Shown: positions 11,319 through 27,839, counted from the first letter of the stretch. The stretch is DNA of 64,000 nt from Citrus sinensis (GCF_022201045.2 NC_068560.1:37721001-37785000); one strand, 5' to 3'. Program-made: numbers and translations. Notes: generated from the sequence alone by a model not told the origin.

Positions 11319-12953
11319 TCAACTCTCTTGACATCGGTGACCACAACGGGGGCAAATATAGTAAGTAGTCTGCCCTTCATCGGCTGATCTTGTCTGTATT
11401 TAGATCGAAAAGGAAGAGTGAGACTACTTTCAATGACAATCAATTTTGAAGGGAAAGTAAGAAGAAGCATTAGCATAAGGAAATACTTGTCTGGTTGAAT
11501 AATACATCTCTGGATTTTGGCATTTTTCACACGCCCTTTTTACCTGCCAAAACAAGATCATTATTAGAGAGAAAAAAAAGAAAAAAAGAAGATTAACAAA
11601 TACGATACATCAGTGTTTCCAAAATGCAGCTACCTTGGACAACTGTGTCTCCCCTTTATCCCCTTGAGGCTGTTCAAATAAAGATATGCCTAACTCTCTT
11701 TTTATTTCCTACAATACAACAAGGGCACACATCAGAAATTGGATCATAGTGGGAATGGCACAAAAGATGAGGGAGAAGATAATAAACTAATTTCCACATA
11801 CATTGCCAACACTGACATCAAACATGCAACAAAATCAGTTTAATTAAGGTTACCGTTTAGGAAACTACTACATTACATATAAAGCAGATACCATAAATTG
11901 ATCCAAGCAGAAGAAAACCCACAGATGGAATGGAATTTCCCTAATGGACTGACGGCCAACTCCAATATCACCAGCCCAAATAATCGACAGATAACATGTC
12001 TTATAGTAAGTATAGCAGACTGATATTTTTACAATCATGGAGCCTAACCAACATAAATTCTGATTTTTAAGAGAAAAATAGAAAGCACATGCACATGGGC
12101 TAAATTAAGTGTTGCCACCACAAACATAATTTTGCTCAAAGCAATATGAATTAGATAAAAACTAGATGCATCCCAAAGAACCTAAGGTAGCGCATAGTCC
12201 CATTCCATTTGAAACAATTGCTTTTCCAGTAGCCTTACTATTTTCCCATGTTATAATTCTCTTAACATTGTAATTCATCCACAAACCTGACTTCTAAACT
12301 ATTTCAATCCATTTGCACATGAACATCCAATTTAAAAGAACGATCACAACCAAACCAACAATTGAATGCCAGAGCCACAGAAAGTTTGTAAAACTACTAT
12401 CTCTCATTAAATGAAAGACTACTTTAATTTTAGCAGAACTGTGATATACAAGGTCATAATCTTTTATAGTTCCTACAATACATTAAGAAACCATTTTAAA
12501 AAGACAAAACCAGTCAAGTGAAAGTAAGTATCAGTAATTTAGTTGAAGGCATACTTCGGCAGTAACCGCGTAACTTATTTCTCTGTCAGCAACATCTGCA
12601 CAAAGTGGTAGTCAGCACAGAAAAGTAAGCCATCACTCAGCAATGAAAAGTAAAAAATGGTTTCATTCATCAATCATCATTACTCCCAACATCAAATCTG
12701 CCGCGTGTAGTATTCAGGGACGAACGCATTATAGACATGACGCATGAACCAATTGTTTTCACACAACAAAATTCTCAATCCAGCAAATACATTAACATGC
12801 AGGCTCATTTGGAGTACTGAGAGGTTCGATGGCTATACCTTGGACATTTTTCTTAAATTTGCATGAGGAGCATACGACGTGATTTGATTCCATACGAAGC
12901 ATTGTCCCACAGAACTTGCAGAACAGGAAATCTCGTCCTAGAGGATCTGCCAT
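11319..12953 (-). CDS. NRPA12: DNA-directed RNA polymerase I subunit RPA12
   Basis: Five exons on the minus strand: 12953-12839, 12595-12555, 11708-11634, 11543-11487 and 11393-11319. They give 120 residues, the family's usual length. The N-terminal zinc ribbon reads CKFCGTML..VVCSSCKFKKNVQ (residues about 12-38). A short linker with VTAEEIKRELGI follows, then a C-terminal TFIIS-type ribbon CEKC..PEMYYSTRQTRSADEGQTTYYICPRCG. The RSADE hairpin carries the acidic pair that reaches the polymerase active centre and supports RNA cleavage in the Pol I/TFIIS family. The protein is a nucleolar Pol I core subunit that aids transcript cleavage and termination during rRNA synthesis. I chose the ATG at 12953 because MADPLGRDFLFC matches family starts. 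An in-frame ATG at 13010 would add 19 residues and may lie in the leader. Each splice junction keeps frame. Confidence 0.93.
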
Positions 12954-13284
12954 GGATGTGCTTTCGATGACTGCTTGGTTGAATAAGGTAGTTTTAGAGG
13001 AATACACCATAGAAACTAGTAAACAAATCGATTATGTAGTTCATTGACTCACTTGAGTTACAAGTTAACAAACGAAATCAGTAAAGCCGAAAAAAAATTG
13101 AAAAAAAAAAAAAAGAGGACACCTATATACTACATAATCGAGAATAACAATAAGCTGCAGATTTATTTTTTCGGTTTTAATTTTTTTTGCATTCCAATAA
13201 GCAGAGTTTTGAAGGCATACCTTGATTCGCGGGTTAGGGAGAGATTGAAATGTTTGCTACAGAATTGGAAGAAATACTTCTTAT

Positions 13285-13332
13285 AAACCCTAAGAACTAA
13301 TGATAAATCCGGAGCAGGTTCGGGTTTGGGCC
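13285..13332 (-). promoter_or_regulatory. telo-box plus site II motif in the RPA12 promoter
   Basis: AAACCCTAA at 13285-13293 (telo-box) and TGGGCC at 13327-13332 (site II/TCP motif) sit about 40 bp apart and 330-380 bp above the RPA12 start codon, near the expected transcription start if there is a 5' UTR exon ending at the donor near 13220. This pair is a known promoter module of plant ribosome-biogenesis and growth genes, which suits a Pol I subunit. Assignment is by motif and position only. Confidence 0.5.
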
Positions 13333-15866
13333 TCAGAGTGGATCAACTAAATTATGTGGAGTTAAACTTTCGACACCCCTCAAAAGTACTTGTAACACCC
13401 CAACCCTTAAAGACACCCTATTTATATAATTAAACAGTTTTCCTAAATCTAATAACCCAACAACGATCAATTAAGACAGAGAATCATTAAGACAATGGAG
13501 TCGGTGGTGGCAATTATGAGCATTTGAGCTGAAATTGTTGTTTGATAAATCATAACTTCGATTAGATGCAACACAGTTAAACCACGGCTGTGGAGGATAA
13601 AATTAAGTTACAATTGTTCTCTGGTCACTTGGTGAAAATGGTTGAATTAGGCAAATTAATGCTTGCCCAATGCCCATGACCCTTCTCTCCCCATCACCAT
13701 CATAAACTCCACCTTTCCAAACACCATCGCCGGCAACACCTGTTATTACATCTCCGCCGTCTCCTCCGCATCCTTGGCATCGCCTTCGACAGTTCGATCA
13801 CTTCCCACCAGTCCACCACAATATTTGTTTTATTTTTATTTTTTCAAAATAAAGAGAAAACTAGTAATCAAAAGAGGGGTCTCGAGTTCCTAACAAGACT
13901 CTTTTTGTTATTATTATTATTATGATCCGTGTATTTGGTGTAAAAGTTTTTAACTAAAAGTGTTTAATTATAAAGAAATTATGTGTGAGTTTAAGTTAAT
14001 ATGTATTTGTATTTTGTGGTAATTTTCATTAAGGTTAAAATGTAAATATAGCATAGTTAGTGTGTGTTTGTACTTTAAATGTAATGCCACATATCCTAGT
14101 TTATAAGGGACACGTGGTGAACCAATGGAAAATATTTAGTGTAAAGAAAGATGAGAGAAATAAATAAGAAAATGGAAGAAAGAGAGTGGGTGAGTAGAGA
14201 GAGAGAAGACAAATTTCTCTCATCTTTCTCTACACCTAACATTACTCTGAACCAATTGGGACAAATCTACCTCAAGAGTTGGGATCTGGGTTTATAAATA
14301 AATAGAGGCATGCTGCCACTGTTTTGGACTTTTATGCTGAAATTTTGATTTTTGTCTAGAAATACTAGAATCCACTATTTTATAGTTTACTATTCTAACA
14401 TTATTATTCTAGACAACTTTCGTTGAGCATTGGAGGGTCCTTGCAAGTACACTTTTACTCTTTGCCACTGGATACCGAAAGAGAGAAGGAAGAGCTAGAT
14501 TGTGAAGGTAAAAATCAGTCCCTTTAACTTAATATTATCTTATGTTGTGTTTTAGTCAATTGAGACATCGGAGGTTTAGAAGTTTATGGAGGAGATTGAA
14601 TGGGAGTATATGGATGGAAACTTCATATGGGACGATTTACAGTTGCAGCAGGATCTCAGTAAAATTAAGTAAATTTTTGTTCTCTTACTAGCGTAGTCAA
14701 TTTAGTACGCATAAAACTTTATTAGTACACTAACAACTGATGTTTTACACAACTCACTTAAGTGGATTACAGAACTCTAATTCTAGGATAATACTTTCTG
14801 CGCGCCTAATGTTGGGAATTTGAGCGGAAATTTAAAAAAACAAATAAAAAAAAAGTTAAACAACACTCTCCTTAAGATTAAATTTCACGCTTTCAGATTT
14901 GATATCTCGGTGTAAGAATGATAGACAAAGGTCAATCCAATACGATAATTTGAACAGTAGAATGAAAAGAACGATGAAGAAAATATTTATAAAACGAGCT
15001 CCTCTCTTGAATTTAGTTTCGTGCACACGAGCCTTCTTTTAATGGGTTTGTCACCCCACCATATTGGATTTCCATAAATAAATCAACTTGAGCTCTCTTC
15101 TCTAAGCAATGTGGAATATTGATATCTTGGAATACCAACTCAAATCTCTAACATCAAAATCCTGATCTTTGATTAAGGCTGATTTGTTTCCTTTAATAAT
15201 CTTCCGTTTTATTTTATATTTTTGCTGTTCTTATTATTCTATATAATTTTAAGTACTTGAAGAGTGTAGAATTTTCCCAAATGGAAACCCGACAACTTGC
15301 CAATATACGTATGGCGTTGAGAGAACCTGCGTAAAAAATTAGCATTGTATGTATATAGCTCGTAGTGTATCGTGTTCTTCCTTCTTAAGCATGCAGTTGC
15401 GTCATGCGTGGACCCGATGACAATTAATGAGCTGCGTTATAATTGGCAAACCTCCTGTACTACTGAATCCGAATTTGCATACTATTGAATTCGTTAATTA
15501 TGATAGCCAAGCTTAAGGACCACCCGAGGCGGCAGAATTTGATGATTTATTGTTGCTCCGTCTTTTCATTTTCCAATCAATTTTATACCAAATGTCCACC
15601 GTAAATGAGTCACCTGTAGCGCGATGGAATTGGAACCGTTGCAATTATGCTTCCCTTAAGATTTGACATTCAACCATAAATCAGTTCACACGTGTTCAGG
15701 CATTTTTTATAACTCACCAGTTTATCCGATTGAAGTCACCACTTTCGTAGCTCGTATGTATGCTTTTGTTCCGAGTTGTTGGTTGTCGAAGACAGCATTT
15801 TTCCCGAGTAATTATGCTTTTGTTGAAATCATAACTCTTGTAGTATGTCTATCACATTTTTTTTTA

Positions 15867-16036
15867 AAGTCATAAGTTAGTAAAAGACATCAATTTTTCT
15901 TAGTACGTTCGTTTATTGTTTCAAGTAATAAAGAATAATTTCACACGTTATTTATTCTAAGTCATATGTTAGTAAAAGACATCAAATTTTCTAAGCATGT
16001 TCGTTTATTGTTTCAAGTAATAAAGATAATGTCACA
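15867..16036. repeat. Tandem duplication with 92-bp period
   Basis: AAGTCATAAGTTAGTAAAAG at 15867 recurs at 15959 as AAGTCATATGTTAGTAAAAG, and both copies continue through GTTCGTTTATTGTTTCAAG. A few substitutions and small gaps separate them. No coding content. Confidence 0.85.
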
Positions 16037-16512
16037 AGGTTATAAGGAACTAAACTTTTACATTAATAGACTTAACTCAAATTTTGTATGCCATCAAAGC
16101 GAGATTAATTAACGAAATGGGTCGTGTTAATTAAAATTAAATAGGATAATATTTTATAAATAATATTGGAATTAAATTTAATTATTCGAAGATTAAATTA
16201 TTAAAGGATAAATTCTAAATATCTCTTCAACAAATTTATCAAGTAATATGTCCCAAGTCAAAGCTCACTTTAATAAATTGTACAATTTATCAAAAGGCAT
16301 TGGAAAGAATCGGAGTTTTTGTTTTTATTGCCTTTTCTTGATATTGCCCCTGCTCTTTCAAATCTATCTAGGTCATGACAACAATATTATTCTGAAATAT
16401 CAATGTCACTTGTTAAAACTCCATCAAATGTTTATATTTTTTCAAAGTTACTGTGTAATTCAAGTATTTAAAGATCATAATCTTTTTTTTTAAAGTCATG
16501 TAATTTTTTTTT

Positions 16513-16690
16513 ATTACATGAGATTATAACTAATATTTATAAATCATACTATTATTGTGACCAATTTACATAAATTCTTATGGAACTCTACCTAAATTTT
16601 AACTCTCACTAATATTCAAAACCCCACAAGCGTAAAGTAAGAGTATTTCCTTCCTTAATTATATTGTATAATTGAGTGAAGGTAGTTTTC
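16513..16690. repeat. Dispersed AT-rich repeat, copy A
   Basis: This shares an ordered series of words with 28909-29090: ATTACAT.AGA, TATAA.T.ATATTTATAAATC, ACTATTA, AATTTACAT, TAAATTTT, CTCACTAATATT and a closing TTAATTA-TAT-TATAATT. About 70-75 percent similarity by eye. It has no coding capacity and clear ends were not found; probably an old miniature element. Confidence 0.5.
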
Positions 16691-17156
16691 ATATAAACAT
16701 TCATTCTCTATTATTGTGTTCAAATAATAGGTCTTAAAGCACAACATACTTTACTAATATCCAATCTAAATGTAAAATTTTTGAACAATGACAATTTTAT
16801 GTCCTTATAATTCACCGTAAATTTTAACTCGCAATCAGCTTGAAATGACAATATTATCAAATAACCTAATATACATGTCGTTTTGATAATTTGGAAAGTA
16901 CTATAATTTTGGTAAATTTATTGAACACTATTAATATAAGGTTTACACAAAATAATATAAGCTTTTCTCAATTACTAGAATCGATTGATGATAATTGCCA
17001 AATTAGGCACATATTTTGTATACAATTCCACATTTAGAGATTAATATACTAAAAAATAAACACTTGCGTGCTTACATTTGTTATAGGCAGCAAATTATGT
17101 TTAGCTATAAGTCCTTGTTATTACTCAACCGTCTTGGTCCAGTTTATATAACGCAA

Positions 17157-20100
17157 TTACTCCATAGCTTCTGGGTTCTTATCTTGCTGGAGTCTGATTA
17201 ATTGCTTGTAAATACCATTCTCTTTTCTGAGAAGCTGTTCATGGCTTCCAATTTCAGCAACTTTCCCCTGTTGCAGCACTGCAATTTTATCTGCATTGCG
17301 AATGGTAGACAATCTATGTGCTACCATTATTGTTGTTCGCCCTTCCATGAGCTTATCAAGAGCCTCTTGAATCAAATTCTCAGACGCAGTGTCTAATGCG
17401 CTTGTGGCTTCATCTAATAGAAGAATGGATGGGTTTTTCAGTATTGCTCTAGCAATTGCCACCCTTTGCTTTTGACCTCCTGATAATTGCACCCCTCTGT
17501 CACCAACATGGCTTTGATACCCTTCGGGCATTCTACTGATGAACCCATGAGCATTTGCAGCTTTGGTTGCTTTCATTAATTCAATTTCTGATGCGTCCTC
17601 ATTTCCGTACTTGATGTTTTCATAAATAGTTGTCGAAAACAATGCTGGCTCTTGCTGAACTAATCCGATTTTTCTCCTCAGAGATCTTAAGTTCAAAGTT
17701 CTGATATCATATCCATCTATCAGAACTGTTCCTGAAATGGGGTCATAAAATCTCATGACAAGGGAAATCACTGTACTCTTCCCAGACCCACTTTGGCCTA
17801 CTACTGCAAGACTCCTGCCAGCTGAAACTTTGAGATTTAAGTTTTCAAATATTGTGATGTCAGGCCTCACAGGGTACTTGAAACTCACATTTCTGAGCTC
17901 TATGTTTCCCTTGATTTCAGTTACCTCTTTTGATGCAGGATCATCAGGTTGTATGGCGGTCTTTCTGTAGAGAATGCCAAAAACTGGCCCAAGTGCTTGT
18001 GACCCCTTCACAATGTCTGGTGCAAGGGCAAGTGTCTCAGCTACTGCCAGTGCTGTGATTATCAAAACCATGAAGGATTTCATTATGTCGCCAAAGTTGG
18101 AGCCTTTTTGCTTGATAAGAACTGATGCATACCAAAGGCCAAGTGCGTAGGAACACAGAGACAGCAACTGTGACACACCATAGCCGAATCCTGATATGTG
18201 GCCTCGCAAAAGTGCTTGCTTGTTGGGTTGGCTTAGTTCTGAGGCAAACTGGATCGAAATTCGTTTTTCAATGCCATATGCAGCAACTGTTCGTATATTA
18301 GCAATTGCTTCACGTGCTACAGAAGTTGCTCTAGAGTAGGCTCTGTTGTAATCTCCTCCAAAGCCTTTAAGAAAAAGTTGCTGGGAAAAAAAAAACATAA
18401 GAAAACATAAATTTGTAGTTGCAGGCGGAAAAGATGATTGAAATGATTACTTGATGATTTCTGTTACTTACCTCAGCCACGAAAGCTCCAATGAGCAGGG
18501 GCAAGGAGGCAGCGACAACAGCTGCCAAGCGCCAACTTAGTATAAAGGCTATGACAAATGCAGTCACTGTGAGAGCGACATTCTGCACAATTATTGAGAG
18601 GCGGTCAGCCAGAGCACTTCGTACTAAGGTTGCATCTGCAGCTAAAGTTGATATCAATAATCCTGTATTGTTCTCATCCAAATCAAACCAGCCAATCTCA
18701 TTGGAAAGTATTGCTGCAGTTAATAAAAGAAAAAAAGATTTCAGTTTAATCTGTAAATGCATTGAGTATATAAAATTGAAAAGAGAAGATGAATGAACCT
18801 GAGAACATTGATAAGCGAACTCGAGCAGTCAAATGCTCTCCCATCAATGTATAAAAGTAGTGTTGCAACAGATACACGGGTATGGTAACAACCGCCAGTC
18901 CAACAAAAATAAGAGCTACCTGATCAACCACTCGTTTGATTTGAGAATCGTGAGGAGAGTAAAATGCAGTCAAGATATGAGTGATTCCAAGGGCAAAAAG
19001 AGGAGCTTCCATGCCAGCCAGAATTGCACCAACTGATCCAAGCACAGCATATGGCCACTCTGCTGCATTTAACTTGAGTAATTCCCAAATTGATGGGCTA
19101 GGAGCAAAGCTCTGATCACTTGACTGCAGTTCTCTTCTTTTACTTGACTCAAACTCGACATCATAGCGACGACTGCTGGGAAAGTCTCGGAAGCTAGAAT
19201 GCCTGGAAGAACCAGAGTAACATATTGAGCTTGGATTTGAAAGATGTTCTGATGATTGCAAGTTCACGAGTGCCGCGTATTCGCCTCCCTTGGATATTAA
19301 GTCCACGTGAGTTCCACTTTCAACAACTTGACCATTCTTTAAGACCATAATTGTGTCCACATCTCGCACAGTAGATAAGCGGTGGGCAACAACTATTGTA
19401 GTCCGATTTGACATAATTTTTTCGAGAGCCCGCTGAACAATGAGTTCTGATTCCGCATCAAGAGCGCTGGTGGCCTCATCTAAAAGCAATATTTTTGGGT
19501 TTCTCAGCACTGCTCTTGCAATAGCAATTCTCTGTTTCTGTCCTCCAGAAAGCTGAGTTCCTCCTTCTCCAACCTAAATCCAACAAACCATCAACTATCA
19601 GTCAAAATAATAGCATCCAGTAATAGAAATAACAGCTTCCTATATATTAGAAGCGGTTTGGAAAATGACCCACCTGAGTTTGGTAACCATCAGGTAATCC
19701 TTCAACAAAAGAATGTGCATTAGCAGCTTTGGCAGCTTCTATTACCCGATCCATGCTTGCATCTTCTTTACCAAGAAGAATATTGTTGGCTATACTTGTG
19801 GCAAATAATGCTGGTTCTTGACTAACCAATCCCATCTGTTCTCTCAACCATTTTAACTGAAGACTCTTAAGATCATGCCCGTCTAGCAGTATTTTACCTA
19901 GTAAAAATTTGCAATATGTCAAATGACCTCTTTCAAGTTAATAGAAATTAACAGTTAATGCTTAGTAAAGTCAAATACCTGAAGTGGGTTCATATAAACG
20001 TTGTACCATTGATATGATTGTGCTCTTGCCAGATCCACTGGGACCAACAAATGCAAAAGTTTTGCCAGCGTCTACCGAAAAGTTCAAATTTTCGAAGACC

Positions 20101-22129
20101 ATATGGGGTCGTGAGGGATAAGCAAAACAGACTTCAGAAAATTCAATTTGCCCCGCCAGTTTTGGCAGCGTAATTCCATCATCACCTGGTCTTTCAGAGG
20201 AGTGGGAATTTTCTTTAATAATACTGATAATGTTGGCAGCAGCAGCCTTGCCTTTAGCAATGGCAGCAAGGTTTGGAGCAGCTTGACCAAGAGCACTACA
20301 TCGGGTAAAAAATGATTAACCAGTTACAGATTCCATAATAGCTATTATATTATTCAGATTAAACTTACAATCCACTAAAGATGACGTTGATAATTGTCGT
20401 GAATGCTTTGCCTCCATTTGTGTCTCCATGTCTGACGAGTATACCGGCATACCAGAGAAGCAATGCCCAAGCACAAAACAATAGCCCGTAGGTGAGGCCA
20501 ACACCAATACCCTTTGCAACGCCACTTTTCTTCCCCTGTTTAAGGGCTTCCTTAAGTGAATGAGAATATGATTCTATTGCTTTCGCCTCTCCAACAAATG
20601 CGTACACAGCGCGCACTTGAGAAATAATCTGATCCATGCAAGTGGCGGTAACAAAATGAATTCCTGTGTTCTAATGGATATTGACGGCTTTTATGTATTA
20701 AGGACAATGCATTACCTCTTCCGCAACCTTTCCAGCTTCGCCGTAAGCAGCCTCACCTTTCTCAGATAATGTAGACATAGTTATGGTATAAGCTCCCCCT
20801 GCTACAGCTATTAATGGAACCACAGCCAACGTGAGCAGTGTCAGCTGCCATACTGACGTGAATCCTACGGCAAATCCAACAAAGAACTGAGAAAGGTAGC
20901 GCAAAGCATGGCCTGTCTGCATCGAGATATATAAGGATAGTATTAAGTAGCTTAATCAAATTTTTGTCTAACGTGCTAGCAGACATAGCTACTTGTATGC
21001 TGGTGTACCTTGTCACCAATTGCATCCTGCACTAGTATTGCATCGCTTGAAATGTGAAAAATGATATTAGAATCTCTGGCTTCCGTGTCAAAGAAACTCA
21101 TGTCCTTCTTTAAAACTGACTGAAGATACTTGAGCCGCAAGCGAGCTGTCTGTCTCTCCCCAGTTTGCATCCAGAATGCAACGCCTGAAATGAATATCTC
21201 AATTGTGAATTTAAGGAAATCAGGTAAAAATGAAATAGAAAACTACGCTGCGCAGGTGAGACTTCAAATCCAAAAAGCATACCTATCCATGCCGATACCA
21301 AAGCAACAAGTCCAAGGTAGACCAAGTAAAGAGCATGCTGCAGACAAATGAATACAAGATCTCATATGAAAATTGGAATACCAACATCCTAAAACTATGA
21401 TACAAAATAAACAGGCTGTTTTGTGGAGCGGAGAGAAAAGAGATCTCAGATGAAAGTTAGGCATTGGTAGAATGAAGCAGAAGAAAGCCTGGTCAGTCTT
21501 AGTAAGTACTAGTGCCATTTGAAGACAATAAAGATTGCCATGATCAGCATTTACAGAACCAACGCCTAAAAACCAGCTAAAACGTCGAGAATTATAACAA
21601 AATTTTTTAAAATCACTTCCAATCTTGTCAAATAAATTGAAATTCTTTGAAAAAATTCCTCTTGATTATATGAAGAATAAGAAATAGCAGTTAGTACAAG
21701 TTCAACACACCAGCCATATGCTCAAAAGTACTAGTACAGACAGTATCAGTAAGCTCTAAGAAAAGAGTCAAAGAAAGGAAACTTTAAAGCTTGATTTCCA
21801 AATGACAGCCACTGGAGGCATTCTTTTTATTTATATTTTACCTCAGAGATGCGAGAGGTCAATCTATGAGGATGTGAAGATAAATGTCCTAAAGAATCGA
21901 TCATACGACCAAACAAAATGAAGAATACAGGAAGGGTAGCGCCATGGATGAAAGCCCCTAGACTTCCAAGGAACATCAATACACAGTCAATTTTATCAGC
22001 AGCAGCAAACAAACTGAGAAATGAACCACTCTGCTTTTTGCTTGGATTTGTTTGCTGCTTCATTTTTGGAATTAAGTTATCATCATTAACCCCACCACCA
22101 CCAGACGTAGCTAGCTCAACTTCTTCCAT
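17157..22129 (-). CDS. ABC transporter B family, ABCB13/14-like (P-glycoprotein type)
   Basis: Ten exons on the minus strand: 22129-21842, 21337-21283, 21184-21009, 20916-20716, 20628-20369, 20295-19979, 19897-19674, 19573-18799, 18713-18472 and 18380-17157. Phases close and give 1253 residues. The order is membrane domain, nucleotide-binding domain (NBD), membrane domain, NBD. NBD1 has Walker [10 protein letters not shown] (about 411-419), signature LSGGQKQR (about 515) and [14 protein letters not shown]2 has GQSGSGKST (1041-1049), LSGGQKQR and [16 protein letters not shown] Ser/Arg-rich linker near 640-680 separates the halves. Motifs such as [18 protein letters not shown] and [15 protein letters not shown] place it with Arabidopsis ABCB13/ABCB14. 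ABCB14 is a guard-cell malate importer, and other ABCBs move auxin; the substrate here is unknown. The ATG at 22129 is preceded by a good acceptor (TTTGCAG), so a 5' UTR intron is likely. No catalytic residue is missing. Confidence 0.95.
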
Positions 22130-24677
22130 CGGAGACTGCAAATTAATTTGTCAGAAAACAGGCGCCCAGAACAAAGGAAATAGATAGCTAAAATCAATCT
22201 TGAAAAAGGAACGTGAAAGGCAAGCACCAAGCAGTGTATCATGTGATGAAGTGCCCACGGACGTAAAGAAAAGGCAACTCCGCGACCTCCAATTAATGTA
22301 AATGTTTTAATTAGTTGGCCGTCCAACAACTCGATCGGCTGCTTAATTAACTGTCTATAAGTTATAAGTGTAACTGATGGTTAACGTATGGTGCTAAGGG
22401 CAAATACGTGAGCAAATAGCGAGTGCGTTAGCCGCTTTCGCTGGTTCATTTACTTGTCGATCATCTACTTTGCTTCTAATTTTGTTGCGTGGACCCTCTA
22501 ACTCTTAACAATTAGCTGGCTGTGTTACGATAGATGTTCATCATTTACTGGAATAAAATTTGGGGTACCCGTTTAGTTGCAGTTAAGCATGTCACTTGAA
22601 AGTTGAACCCTTATCGTGACAGAAAGAGGAAGGCCTGATATCGACCTCAAACCTAATTGTATTGGCTTTCATTTGTGGCTCAAAGTTATTTATCATACCA
22701 GCTTCAATTCATGCATGCACATGAAAAGATATCACAATTATTAGAGGTTGAAACGGAAAAGCAAACAGAAGGAAACGTAACAATATCTTTATCACTGCAT
22801 TAAATTTAAAATGTTGAAAAACTGGACCGTATTGAATAGTTTTTTACCTTAAATTGTCATCATCCTTTGTTTCATGATTAAATTTGAATCGTACGGAAGG
22901 ATTCTTAAGTCTTAACCATCTACTAATTAAAAAGGCCAGTTGATTTATCTGCTTGGTTTTTCAGTAAAGCGAACGAAGACGAAGAACAAGAACATTGCTT
23001 GATTGAGAAGTAGTCCCATAAACCTGACACATATCATCTTCATACTTGAACTAAGGTTTTTTTTTTTTTTTTTTCCTCCAATTGTTATTATATATCTATC
23101 TATCTATCTAATGAGAATTTAGATACATACATACGTAATACAATCTAAAAATCTATTGAGACTAATTGACGAAGTGAAAATGTTGAAAGTAAATTGATAG
23201 AAGAAATAGAGGTTTTTGAATAATGATAAATTTTATTAAAAAATTCTGAACGAATAAAATTAGGGTTTTGAACTCCTTTTGTAACAAGTCTAAATATCAC
23301 AAATTTATCAAAATAGGCAAATTCGAAATATAATATGATAATTAAATTTTTCTAATTAAAATAAGAAAAGGAAAACAAATAACACTAAAATTCAAGTTCT
23401 AAAAAAAAGATAAAAATTCTAGAAAAATCAACAAAAATAAGAAAAAAAATCTTAAAACTAAGAACCGACTAGGAAAAAAGCAAAATTTTAAGCTCAACCT
23501 CGGGGCAGAACGACATAAGCAATTATAGGTTAAATTCGTTTCCTCAAAATATTCGAAACGGTATATTATATGCCGAAAACAGATACCTATAACTCAAGTT
23601 ATGGCCTCTAAAAAATATATCGCTTGTAATACACAACTACCCTACATCACTAATTTTGATCTAATCCCACTAATATTTGAGAGATACATCGATTCCTATT
23701 TTCTTTTTTGTGGAAAAAAAATAAATAAGGAGCCCCTCTAAAATCAAAATTCCAAAGACTCAAAAATCAGAAAATACATTGAGATCATTACTTTCTTTTT
23801 TTTTTGGGGGAGGGGGGAGGAGGTATAGTGTGTCTACTGTCTACGATCTTATTCAAGAGGGGATTAGCAACTGTAGAATAATAATAGCCCGCAACATATA
23901 GAAATGAAATGGGCCAGCCCAAGCAATTTTAGTTAAGAAATTATGATGTTGCTGGAGAGTTGGTATGTACCATTCTCAATAAGCCGAAGCACATGCGAGC
24001 TGGCACCAAACTCATCCCCATCCCATGTGCTACCCACCAAATTAAAAGTAATGCCGTACTTAATTAGCGTAATTAACGGAATCGAAATTATCGACACTCT
24101 GGAAGTATCCCAACAAATTCTTTCGTACGCTAAAAATCAAATTTTAATTTCCAAACTGCCTGAGAGTTTTTTTATTTATTTTTCTCTCCCTCTTTTCGGG
24201 ATTTTGCACAGGCAACTAAACATCTGCGTCAATTCACAATGAAGCACGTCGGTACAGGGCTGAAGATTCTATATAAACCCGATAAATTAGTGTTAAAACG
24301 AATAATAATGGAATGACACTGCCCCGCACGTTCACGTGGGACCCCGTAACATTCTACTTTTCTGTGTGGCTCTATTTTATTAGTAGTTTTGGCGGAAAGT
24401 TATTGGATTAACAGACGCACAAGTCAAAGAGCTTTCTTTTTTTTACTTCTCTCTCTCTCTCACTCTTTTTTCTTCCCAAAAATGGTCTTTTTAATTTCAA
24501 AAGTATAAAACAGCTTGAAACAATTTTAGTTACATATTTTCAATATTTTATTTATTTTATCTGTTATAGAAATAATAACTATTAAAAATTAAAAATAAGA
24601 CACGATTTCTCACGAGTTCTATTAATAAGCAATTAAACTGTTACAATTTGTGCCCTTATGGGTATTACTTACTTTAG

Positions 24678-24679
<2 letters not shown>

Positions 24680-24732
<53 letters not shown>
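24680..24732. repeat. (AT)n microsatellite
   Basis: An uninterrupted AT dinucleotide run of about 53 bp. Likely length-variable; no function assigned. Confidence 0.95.
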
Positions 24733-24734
<2 letters not shown>

Positions 24735-25139
24735 CGTTAAAAATAAAATTCTACTATTGAAATTCCACTCGTTTGAGTGTAGATCAAATTTAATTATCAT
24801 TTGATTAAAAAGTCACTATTTAAAATTTAAGTGATAAAATCATAGTTATTTTATTAATAAATTTGGTCAATTTAGGTGAAAATAAGGGTTTTTTTTTTTT
24901 AAAGATAATGAAGGTCCGTTTTATTTGCCTCTATGTTTTAAAAAATAATTTTAATTATTGTATGGAAAATGAAGATATTGCGGTAAATGATGTTAAGGAG
25001 TTGTTGGTTACATAGCTGGCAAAAGGTTGGCTAGGTCAGCTAACATTTCAACCGCAAAGCGATTTCTTTCCCCTTCTCTTTCCTCTCTCATTGGCCATCC
25101 CTCGCTTTCTTTTTTTGGTTGGCATTGTTGCTTTCGCCG

Positions 25140-25140
<1 letters not shown>

Positions 25141-25174
<34 letters not shown>

Positions 25175-25175
25175 G
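25141..25175 (+). repeat. (CT)n tract in the ROP 5' leader
   Basis: A CTCTCT run with a single GT interruption lies about 210 bp before the ATG of the GTPase gene. CT-rich leaders are common near plant transcription starts and can act as core-promoter Y-patches or GAGA-type sites; the role here is inferred. Confidence 0.6.
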
Positions 25176-25350
25176 CAGATTAGGGTTTAATTACCTTCGC
25201 TACCTTAATTCAAGACTTCTTTTCACTCAATTCCTGAGCTCCCGTTGACGAACTGAGTTGTTCTCTTTTAGTCTTCGAAATGAGTGAAGTCTGTGGCAAG
25301 AAGTGCACGTAAAGAACCTGAGCAGTCTTCCAAGGGCATTGTCGGAATAA

Positions 25351-27839
<2,489 letters not shown>

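Larger units (their letters stand above)
13340..17156. other. Gene-poor spacer between RPA12 and the ABC transporter
   Basis: No supportable gene. A candidate old LTR or other element border (TGTAACACCCC at 13391, promoter-like TTTATAAATAAATAG near 14291) could not be closed by a second end. The region also holds a 92-bp tandem duplication (15867-16036) and an AT-rich dispersed repeat (16513-16690). A 28-codon frame at 14586-14672 has no recognisable features. Confidence 0.55.

Noticed and set aside
13391-14520. Possible LTR beginning TGTAACACCCC with a TATA-like box near 14291
   Set aside because: No matching end, direct repeat or polyprotein fragment could be identified.
14586-14672. 28-codon frame MEEIEWEYMDGN
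   Set aside because: Too short, no known family, no supporting leader; chance frame is likely.
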